Below are positions 1 to 5,730 of a stretch of 6,193 nt of DNA, piece after piece; the first letter of the stretch is position 1; the number at the start of each line of letters is the position of its first letter. A model generated the notes under the pieces. It was not told where the DNA came from, did no database searches, and was given only the letters and a program-made list of their open reading frames with translations. Origin of the DNA: Bacteroidota bacterium. GTDB lineage: Bacteria > Bacteroidota > Rhodothermia > Rhodothermales > Rubricoccaceae. The translations under genes and the position numbers were made by a program. The DNA lies in NCBI GenBank assembly GCA_022564455.1, contig JADFLK010000142.1:1-6193 (forward strand). The letters run 5' to 3'.

Positions 1-80
1 GACTGGAGCGTGGAGCCGGCTAAATTAAGGAGCCTGTCAGATTTAGGATGATTCTACTGCGGCGGCGGCAAATCGGCCCA

Positions 81-136
81 TTTTTCCGATCTTTATCGTC
101 ACGTAGCACCACTATGCAACTCAAAAGATCGAAAAA
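81..136. repeat. Imperfect inverted repeat with 13-bp arms
   Basis: The left arm TTTTTCCGATCTTT (81-94) is the reverse complement of the right arm AAAGATCGAAAAA (124-136), apart from one extra C in the left arm. The 8-bp core CGATCTTT/AAAGATCG is exact. The spacer is 29 bases (95-123). It could be an operator for a dimeric regulator or an RNA hairpin at the end of an upstream transcript. The A-run following the right-arm core argues against a plus-strand intrinsic terminator. The function is unknown. Confidence 0.5.
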
Positions 137-167
137 CTGCTCTCGATTTCCCGTCTGCCTCGTCACG

Positions 168-215
168 AACCCCTAAGTCCGACAGACTCCTAGCGACATG
201 CGGTAACTTAGGGTT
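168..215. repeat. Imperfect inverted repeat upstream of the STAS gene
   Basis: The left arm AACCCCTAAGT (168-178) pairs with the right arm ACTTAGGGTT (206-215), with one unpaired C on the left. The 8-bp core CCCTAAGT/ACTTAGGG is exact. The spacer is 27 bases (179-205). The right arm ends 44 bases before the STAS start codon, where an operator or leader structure would be expected. It has no T-tract, so it is not a standard terminator. A regulatory role is inferred from position only. Confidence 0.5.
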
Positions 216-259
216 GCACGAGTCGTACTGCGCGCCATCCCATTCAACAGGTTCCCACC

Positions 260-619
260 ATGTCAATCACAACCACTGAACACTATCACGCCGTCGCCGT
301 CAGACTGAAAGGCGAGTTCTTCGGCAGCATTCAGGGCAAAGCGTTCCGCGATGCCGTGGCCAAGCTTCGCGAGGAGAGAAAGACCAACATCGTCTTTGAT
401 CTCAGCCAGACCACGCTCATGGACTCGTCCGGCATCGGCGTGCTCATTGAGACCGCAGAGGAGCTTCGTGCGATCGGTGGTGATCTTCGCCTGGCCGAGC
501 TCGAAACCAAGATGCGCAATCTTTTCCTGATGACACGTCTCCTCGGCGAGGTGTTCGAGATCTTCGACACGGTTGACGAGGCCGTCGAGAGCTTCTCTGC
601 CGCTCCGGACGCGGCGTAA
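260..619 (+). CDS. STAS-domain anti-sigma factor antagonist (SpoIIAA/RsbV-like)
   Basis: This 119-residue cytoplasmic protein is a single STAS domain, the usual length for stand-alone SpoIIAA/RsbV-type proteins. The phosphorylation-loop motif DSSGIG lies at residues 55-60, after the strand NIVFDLSQ and before the helix VLIETAEELR. By analogy with SpoIIAA, where the second serine of the motif is modified, Ser57 is the expected phosphoacceptor. In this family the unphosphorylated protein binds an anti-sigma factor kinase (RsbW/SpoIIAB type) and releases its sigma factor; kinase and PP2C phosphatase set the balance. Neither a kinase, a phosphatase nor a sigma factor is encoded nearby, so the protein is an orphan here and its target cannot be named. 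Some such proteins act on other outputs. The ATG at 260 is preceded only by a weak AGG about 8 bases upstream. A strong terminator follows 23 bases after the stop, suggesting a monocistronic unit. Confidence 0.9.
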   Translation: MSITTTEHYHAVAVRLKGEFFGSIQGKAFRDAVAKLREERKTNIVFDLSQTTLMDSSGIGVLIETAEELRAIGGDLRLAELETKMRNLFLMTRLLGEVFEIFDTVDEAVESFSAAPDAA

Positions 620-640
620 GTTGAATTGCAATAGCTCAAA

Positions 641-676
641 ATAGAGGCGTTCCGTTGGGATGCCTCTTTTGCGTTT
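641..676 (+). terminator. Intrinsic terminator of the STAS gene
   Basis: An 11-bp stem is formed by AGAGGCGTTCC (643-653) and GGGATGCCTCT (657-667) with a GTT loop (654-656). Nine pairs are Watson-Crick and two are G-T wobbles. The stem runs directly into TTTT (667-670), followed by GCGTTT. Stem, short loop and T-tract 23 bases after the stop codon make a good Rho-independent terminator, separating the STAS gene from dnaG. Confidence 0.8.
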
Positions 677-786
677 GGGGCTTTGGGGTTAGAAGATTGG
701 AAGGTTACAGATTGGCGATGTCCTTCATTCATTCCTATGGCGGGGGGAAATCCCGAAGGAAGACGGAGTGGAGGCAATGAGTACGA

Positions 787-830
787 CTCAGGGGTTTCGA
801 AACTTTAACCTGTCAACTTCCTCACCTGAG
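787..830. repeat. Inverted repeat enclosing a 10-bp palindrome, upstream of dnaG
   Basis: CTCAGG (787-792) and CCTGAG (825-830) are exact reverse complements flanking a perfect palindrome GTTTCGAAAC (794-803). An alternative short pairing, GGTT (793-796) with AACC (807-810), is also possible. The block lies 72-115 bases before the dnaG ATG, a plausible place for promoter or operator elements. I could not identify a convincing -35/-10 pair in the gap, so any regulatory role is inference. Confidence 0.3.
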
Positions 831-867
831 AACCAAAGAACGAAGAGCAAAGCACGAAGAACGAACA
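828..867 (+). other. T-free A/G-rich stretch in the dnaG leader
   Basis: Forty consecutive bases contain no T, and A predominates. Within it ACGAAGA occurs at 840-846 and 854-860, a variant ACGAACA follows at 861-867, and GAACGAA occurs at 838-844 and 859-865. It ends 34 bases before the dnaG ATG. Such A-rich, weakly folding leaders can help ribosomes start without a Shine-Dalgarno sequence, or this may be a degenerate short repeat; the sequence cannot decide between these. Confidence 0.4.
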
Positions 868-901
868 TCGTAGCTTTCGTACTCGCCACTTGCCCTTCCC
901 C

Positions 902-2815
902 ATGGCCCGCATCCCCGATTCCACCGTTGAAGATGTCCGCGCCTCGGTCGATCTGATCGACGTGGTGGGTGACTACGTGCGGCTAAAGAAACAGGGGAGC
1001 CGGTTCGTGGGGTTGTGCCCTTTCCACAACGAGAAGACGCCCTCGTTTTGGGTGGATGGGCGGCAGGATCTGTTCTACTGCTTCGGCTGCAAGCGCGGTG
1101 GCGACCTTTTCAAATTTGTTGAGGAAATCGAGGGCGTAGGGTTTCTGGATGCCGTGCGCCTTCTGGCCGACCGGGCGGGCATTGAGATTGCGGAGGAGGG
1201 TGGTTCGCATCCGGAAGCCGACGAGCGCGAGGCCATGCACGCGGCCCTCCGCTTTGCGGCGAAGTTTTTCTTTGATCAACTAAAATCAGACAGCGGCAAG
1301 CGTGGGCTTGATTACCTCCTCGGCCGAGGCTTCTCGAAGGAAACCATCACGACATTTGGATTGGGCTACGCCCCCGATAGCTGGGATGCATTGGTCAAGG
1401 CCGCGGCCGAAAAACAGTTCAAACCGGCAGTACTCGAGAAGGTGGGCCTTATAAGAGCGCGTGGTAGCGGCGAAGCTTATTACGATGTTTTTCGCGACCG
1501 TGTCATGTTCCCAATCCTCGATAGGATGGGAAAGGTGCTCGGATTTAGCGGACGGATTGTTCCGGGCTCAACGCCCATGGCGGACGGCAAGGAGCCAGCC
1601 AAGTACATCAACACGTCGGACACACCTGTTTACAAAAAAAGCGAGGTGCTCTACGGCCTGAAGCATTCGAAGATGGCTATTCGCGGCGCCGAGGAAGTGC
1701 TGCTTGTGGAGGGCAACGCGGATGTCGTTTCGTTGTATCAGGCAGGAATTCAGAATGTGGTAGCCAGCAGCGGTACGGCGCTGTCTCAGAAGCAGGTTCA
1801 GATGTTGAGCAGTCTCGCAAAAACCGTTGTCCTCCTGTTCGACGCGGACTCGGCGGGCGTCAATGCGGCGCTGAAGGCTGTGGAGATTGTTCTCTCCGGA
1901 GGGCTCGCACTGTATGTGGTTCAGCTCCCCGATGGCGCCGATCCCGACTCCTTCGTTCAAAACTTCGGTGTGGAGGCATTCCGAAATCTGCTAAAGGATG
2001 AGCGGCTTGACTTCGTGGAGTTCTACGTAGAGCAAGCTCGCAGAACCGGCCAACTGGAGACAGGCGAAGGGAAAGGCGCAGTAACCGAGGCGCTCATGCG
2101 AGCCGTTGCTCGAATCAGTAATCCGGTGACCCAAGAGCATTACATACGCAGGGCAGCGGCTGAGCTTGGCGTGCATGACGTGAATCTCCGTTCACAGTAT
2201 TTGGACGCCTCACGTTCGCACCGGAGGGAGGAACAGAAACCTCCCCCCAGATACCAGGAACCAGACGCCTCCGAGCAACCACCGCTTCCCGCCGCCCCAC
2301 CCGTTGTTATGCGCCCGGAGGAACGCTCATTGCTGCGGCTGATGTTTGAGCACGGCGCACCGATGGTGGAGCACATCATGATGAAAATGGGGATTGACGA
2401 GTTCAGTCCAGGGCTAGTGCGCGAGGTGGTTGGGCACATCATTGAACGCTACCAGGCCGACACGTTCGATAGCGATTCCTTCCTTCGTGGCGACCTCGGC
2501 CCAACCATTCAACGCTTAGCGGCCGAAGTGCTGTCCGAGGCCCACACTTTGTCCGACAATTGGGAATTGAAGAAAGGTATTGTTGTACCTGTGCTGGACG
2601 AGCATCCCTTCGAAGCGGCGAACAGCGCTATGAAGTTTCTCAAGTTGGACCAGGTAGAAGAAGCCATTGAGGATTGTGGGCAGCGCATTTTTTTGGCGGC
2701 TGAGGCTAACGAGGACCTGACCCTTCTCAATAGGGAGAAAGACCAACTGACGGCGCTCAGACAGCAGATTGACAAAGGCGAGTTTTTGGAGTGGGATGCG
2801 GAAACCGTCCAGTAG
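902..2815 (+). CDS. dnaG: DNA primase DnaG
   Basis: This 637-residue primase synthesises the short RNA primers that start lagging-strand DNA at the replication fork, working with the replicative helicase DnaB. The N-terminal zinc-binding domain has Cys39, His42, Cys60 and Cys63 (CPFH and CFGC). The RNA polymerase core follows: FRDRVMFPILD at 197-207, GFSGRIV at 214-220 and the KYINTSDTP segment at 234-242. The TOPRIM fold carries the catalytic glutamate Glu270 in VEGNADV (269-275), the Asp314/Asp316 pair in FDADSAG (313-319), and DGADPDS at 344-350. A proline- and charge-rich linker (about 440-470) leads to a C-terminal region (471-637), which in this family binds DnaB. The length is normal for bacteria. 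ATG 902 is chosen because MARIPDSTVEDVRASVDLID matches the usual DnaG start; a TTG at 890 in frame would add four residues. No Shine-Dalgarno sequence is seen. The EGN variant replaces the usual EGY in the TOPRIM motif. No rpsU or rpoD flanks it; ppk follows. Confidence 0.97.
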   Translation: MARIPDSTVEDVRASVDLIDVVGDYVRLKKQGSRFVGLCPFHNEKTPSFWVDGRQDLFYCFGCKRGGDLFKFVEEIEGVGFLDAVRLLADRAGIEIAEEGGSHPEADEREAMHAALRFAAKFFFDQLKSDSGKRGLDYLLGRGFSKETITTFGLGYAPDSWDALVKAAAEKQFKPAVLEKVGLIRARGSGEAYYDVFRDRVMFPILDRMGKVLGFSGRIVPGSTPMADGKEPAKYINTSDTPVYKKSEVLYGLKHSKMAIRGAEEVLLVEGNADVVSLYQAGIQNVVASSGTALSQKQVQMLSSLAKTVVLLFDADSAGVNAALKAVEIVLSGGLALYVVQLPDGADPDSFVQNFGVEAFRNLLKDERLDFVEFYVEQARRTGQLETGEGKGAVTEALMRAVARISNPVTQEHYIRRAAAELGVHDVNLRSQYLDASRSHRREEQKPPPRYQEPDASEQPPLPAAPPVVMRPEERSLLRLMFEHGAPMVEHIMMKMGIDEFSPGLVREVVGHIIERYQADTFDSDSFLRGDLGPTIQRLAAEVLSEAHTLSDNWELKKGIVVPVLDEHPFEAANSAMKFLKLDQVEEAIEDCGQRIFLAAEANEDLTLLNREKDQLTALRQQIDKGEFLEWDAETVQ

Positions 2816-2881
2816 GGCACCAGACCTGAAAACCGGCGTATTCTTTGCCGATACGAGACAGACCGCCAATTACCATCGCCT

Positions 2882-5128
2882 GTGGCCACTACACGCCCAT
2901 CCCTAAAGCCCATCTTTACAGAAGTAGCCCTCCCCGACACCTCCGTGCCACTGGGCGATGGCGCCGATGTGTCCATTCCCGCGACGCCGGCTATCCCCCA
3001 GGCAACGATTCCGCGGGCAGTGCCGGAGGGAGCCCCGCTGGATCATCCATCGCTGTACTTCAACCGTGAACTGTCGTGGCTGGATTTCAACTGGCGAGTG
3101 TTTGCACAGGCTCTTGACGAGCGCACGCCGTTGCTGGAGCGTGTCCGGTTCATCGCCATCACGGCAAACAACCTGGACGAGTTCTACCAGAAGCGTATCG
3201 GCGGGTTGAAGCGACAGGTCGCCGCCGGCGTACGCGCAATATCGCCCGACGGCCGAACGCCGAGCGAGCAGCTTCAGTTGGTTGTGGCGGCCGCCCGGCC
3301 CATGCAGATTGCGTACTCAGAAGCGTGGGAAAATGAACTTCGGCCACTCGTCGCCGAGAAAGTCGGGATTGTGATTCGTGACTACGCATCGCTGAGCGAC
3401 GAGCAGCGTGCGGAGATGGACGCCTACTTTCTTGAGCATATTTCCCCGATTCTGACGCCGCTCGCCGTCGATCCGGGGCATCCGTTTCCGTTCATCTCCA
3501 ACCAGTCGTTGTCGCTGGCCTTCATGCTTCGCCATCCGGCGCGAGGCACCGAGCATTTCGCGCGGCTGAAGGTGCCGGCTTCGCGCGGCCGATGGCTGGC
3601 CGTACCGGGTGAGGCGCTTCACTACGTGCCTGTCGAAGATGTCATTCGCCAAAATGCGCATGTGCTGTTCAAGGGGATGGATGTGGAGAGTGTCCATGCT
3701 TTCCGCGTCACCCGCAACGCGGATGTCCGCCGTGACGACGACGACGCGGAAGACCTCCTGGTATTGATTTCCGAAGAGCTGCGCGAACGCAAGTTTGCAG
3801 CCGTCGTTCGGTTGGAGGTGGAGGCCGCCATGCCCGAGCGCGTGCGAACAATGTTGCAGGCCGAGTTGGGGCTGGCCCAGGACGACGTGATTGAGTACGA
3901 CGGCATTCTGGATCTGACCGATCTGTTTTCACTGGTGGATGTCGAATCGCCGGATCACAGTTTTGAGCCGTGGGAGCCTGTTGTACCGGCCGGTTTCCGC
4001 CATCAGGACGAAAGGGGGGACCAGCCGGATATCTTTACCTTAATCCGAAACGGCGACCTGCTGGTTCATCACCCGTATCAGTCCTTCACGGCAACCACCC
4101 AGCGGTTTATTGAGGAGGCGGCAGAGGACCCGGCCGTCCTGGCCATAAAGTTGACGTTGTACCGGACGAGTAAAGACTCGCCGATTGTGCAGGCGCTCAT
4201 CCGCGCCGCTGAAAACGGCAAGCAGGTGGCGGTCCTCATTGAGGTGAAGGCCCGCTTTGATGAGAAGAACAACATGGAGTGGGCGTTGCAACTCGAAAAG
4301 GCGGGCGTCCACGTCACGTACGGACTCGTGGGGCTGAAGACGCATTGCAAGACCGTGCTGGTCGTCCGCGAGGAGGGAGACACGCTGCGCACCTACTGCC
4401 ACATCGGGACGGGCAACTACAACCCTTCGACCGCCCGGCTGTACACGGATTTCGGCTTGCTCACGTGCGAGCGTGGTATTGGCAACGATCTCGTTAACCT
4501 CTTTCACTACCTCACCGGCTACGCGCCCGAGCAGCAATACGACACGCTTGTGGTTGCGCCGCGCGACATGCGGGATCGGTTTGTCGAACTCATCCGGCGT
4601 GAAGTGGAGCACCAGGAGAAGAACGGAAACGGTAGCATCATTGCGAAGATGAACGCGCTGGATGACACGGAGATCATCGAAGAACTCTATCGGGCCTCGC
4701 AGGCCGGAGTCAAGATTGACCTGATCGTGCGGGGCCACTGCCGGCTGCGGCCCGGCATTCCCGGTTACTCCGAAAACATCCGCGTTCGCTCCATCATCGG
4801 CCGCTTTTTGGAGCACAGCCGCATCTTCTTTTTCAAGAACGGCGGCGACCGCATCACGTATATCAGCTCGGGCGATTGGCAGCGGCGAAACCTTGAAGAC
4901 CGCGTAGAGGCGGCGGTACCGGTGCGCGAACGGCGCCTCCAGAAGCGCCTCGTCCGAACGCTAAGGAATTGCCTTGACGACAACCGGCTGGCCTGGGATC
5001 TCCAGGCGGACGGCCGCTACGTGCATCGTCGCCCCGCCGACGGCGAAAGGGAACGCTCCCTCCACGACAAGCTCATGAGCCGCGCGCGCAGCCGCGCTAC
5101 CAACGAAGACATCCCGTGGGATTTGTAG
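2882..5128 (+). CDS. ppk: Polyphosphate kinase 1 (PPK1)
   Basis: This 748-residue enzyme reversibly transfers the ATP gamma-phosphate to inorganic polyphosphate; in bacteria this serves phosphate storage and stress survival. All PPK1 parts are present. The N-terminal domain opens with YFNRELSWLDFN (59-70) and NNLDEFY (96-102). The central domain includes VDPGHPFPFISNQSL (196-210) and TRNAD (277-281). The two phospholipase-D-like catalytic domains carry LKTHCK with His488, the expected autophosphorylated histidine (E. coli His435), GTGNYNPSTARLYTDFG (509-525), and LEHSRIF with His645 (E. coli His592). The start is taken as GTG 2882. No ATG, GTG or TTG lies in frame between the dnaG stop and this codon, and no Shine-Dalgarno sequence is visible. 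This gives a proline/alanine-rich extension of about 57 residues before the conserved domain, longer than the E. coli enzyme's. It follows dnaG by 66 bases in the same frame with no terminator between, suggesting co-transcription. Confidence 0.96.
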   Translation: MATTRPSLKPIFTEVALPDTSVPLGDGADVSIPATPAIPQATIPRAVPEGAPLDHPSLYFNRELSWLDFNWRVFAQALDERTPLLERVRFIAITANNLDEFYQKRIGGLKRQVAAGVRAISPDGRTPSEQLQLVVAAARPMQIAYSEAWENELRPLVAEKVGIVIRDYASLSDEQRAEMDAYFLEHISPILTPLAVDPGHPFPFISNQSLSLAFMLRHPARGTEHFARLKVPASRGRWLAVPGEALHYVPVEDVIRQNAHVLFKGMDVESVHAFRVTRNADVRRDDDDAEDLLVLISEELRERKFAAVVRLEVEAAMPERVRTMLQAELGLAQDDVIEYDGILDLTDLFSLVDVESPDHSFEPWEPVVPAGFRHQDERGDQPDIFTLIRNGDLLVHHPYQSFTATTQRFIEEAAEDPAVLAIKLTLYRTSKDSPIVQALIRAAENGKQVAVLIEVKARFDEKNNMEWALQLEKAGVHVTYGLVGLKTHCKTVLVVREEGDTLRTYCHIGTGNYNPSTARLYTDFGLLTCERGIGNDLVNLFHYLTGYAPEQQYDTLVVAPRDMRDRFVELIRREVEHQEKNGNGSIIAKMNALDDTEIIEELYRASQAGVKIDLIVRGHCRLRPGIPGYSENIRVRSIIGRFLEHSRIFFFKNGGDRITYISSGDWQRRNLEDRVEAAVPVRERRLQKRLVRTLRNCLDDNRLAWDLQADGRYVHRRPADGERERSLHDKLMSRARSRATNEDIPWDL

Positions 5129-5138
5129 GGGCGGGGTA

Positions 5139-5161
5139 GAGACGTCCCTGAAGGGCGTCTC
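5139..5161. repeat. GC-rich hairpin just after ppk
   Basis: GAGACGTCC (5139-5147) pairs with GGGCGTCTC (5153-5161) in a 9-bp stem with one G-T wobble and a CTGAA loop. It starts 10 bases after the ppk stop. No T-tract follows on the plus strand (CCACGACTG), so it is not a canonical intrinsic terminator. It may still mark the transcript's 3' end or stabilise it, or be part of a dispersed intergenic repeat that also includes the TAGGGGCGGGG overlapping the ppk stop codon. Confidence 0.5.
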
Positions 5162-5227
5162 CCACGACTGAAAAGGATCAGGGTGCAAGAGCGTGCATGC
5201 TTGTGACGTTCGCCCTACCTTAACTCC

Positions 5228-5716
5228 ATGAACCACGTCCATTCTATTCTCATCGCCGCAGTTGTTCTCGTATTCACCCTCCCCGGCTGTGGCGGAGGCG
5301 TCGATCCTATCCCGCCCGAGATGGTACCCATCTTCGAGGAACAGGTGGATGTCGAACTCGTCGTTCGCGCAAGGCGCAACGCGATGGAGTACCTCGACAC
5401 ACGCATCGAAGCGCCGGCCGGGGCGAAGGTGCGCATCGTGATAGACAATACGGAAACCTCAAGCTCGGCCATGGTCCACAACGTGGTCGTCATCCAGGTT
5501 GAGAGCGCCGTAGACCGCGTTGCCCTGGCCGCGCAAAGGGCGCCGGGCAACATCCCTGACGATCCGGCTATCCTCGTTTACACCCCTCAGGCAGAGCCGC
5601 ATACGAAGATGGCCGTGGTCTTTACGATGCCGCCGGCGGGGGAGTACCCGTTCATTTGCACCTATCCGGGCCACTTCCAGACGATGCGCGGTACGCTCGT
5701 CTCCACACCGAACTAG
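5228..5716 (+). CDS. Azurin-like cupredoxin lipoprotein (type 1 copper)
   Basis: This 162-residue exported protein probably carries electrons through one blue copper atom. Residues 1-21 form a lipoprotein signal peptide: a short polar start, a hydrophobic stretch ILIAAVVLVFTLPG and the lipobox LPGC, so Cys21 would be lipidated. Gly at position +2 gives no inner-membrane retention signal. The cupredoxin domain occupies roughly 40-160. Predicted copper ligands are His84 (MVHN), Cys144, His149 and Met153. The spacing C-x4-H-x3-M in CTYPGHFQTM matches azurin rather than plastocyanin (C-x2-H-x4-M). The azurin backbone-ligand glycine before the first histidine is Val83 here, so the site may be plastocyanin-like in that respect. 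The partner is unknown; no oxidase, nitrite reductase or dehydrogenase gene is visible nearby. The ATG at 5228 has no Shine-Dalgarno sequence but places the signal peptide correctly. It lies 99 bases after ppk and ends convergently 14 bases from the minus-strand gene. Confidence 0.88.
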   Translation: MNHVHSILIAAVVLVFTLPGCGGGVDPIPPEMVPIFEEQVDVELVVRARRNAMEYLDTRIEAPAGAKVRIVIDNTETSSSAMVHNVVVIQVESAVDRVALAAQRAPGNIPDDPAILVYTPQAEPHTKMAVVFTMPPAGEYPFICTYPGHFQTMRGTLVSTPN

Positions 5717-5730
5717 AGGGGCAACGGGAT

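Larger units (their letters stand above)
1..259. other. Non-coding region upstream of the STAS gene
   Basis: No convincing gene is visible. All three forward frames meet stops early: one runs from the left edge to a TGA at 49-51, so the tail of an upstream gene could end there, but 16 codons are too few to judge. The stretch contains two imperfect inverted repeats (81-136 and 168-215, listed separately) and a short GGC run near 60-68. I found no convincing -35/-10 pair; a TTGCAC at 214-219 has no acceptable -10 element at normal spacing. The promoter of the downstream STAS gene probably lies here, but I cannot place it. Confidence 0.6.

Noticed and set aside
1..51. Possible tail of an upstream gene ending at TGA 49-51
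   Set aside because: Only 16 codons are visible, and other frames also end in stops within 30 bases, so the assignment would be a guess.
737..808. 23-codon ATG-TAA frame (MAGGNPEGRR...) in the dnaG leader
   Set aside because: It is short, without a ribosome site or recognisable similarity, and overlaps the palindrome block; a leader peptide cannot be excluded but nothing supports it.
890..901. TTG at 890 as the dnaG start
   Set aside because: ATG 902 matches the family's usual N-terminus and start codon; the extra residues MPFP are not typical.
768..956. 62-codon plus-strand frame overlapping the dnaG start
   Set aside because: It overlaps the conserved primase N-terminus out of frame, has no protein-like features, and the purine-rich GGAGG sits only two bases before its internal ATG at 777, too close to act as a ribosome site.
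2834..2852. CGGCG/TGCCG mini-hairpin between dnaG and ppk as a terminator
   Set aside because: The stem is 5 bp including a wobble and no T-tract follows, too weak to separate the two genes.
4040..4816. 258-codon open frame on the minus strand inside ppk
   Set aside because: It lies wholly antisense to conserved PPK1 catalytic sequence; the translation has no recognisable domain and is explained by the codon bias of the sense gene.
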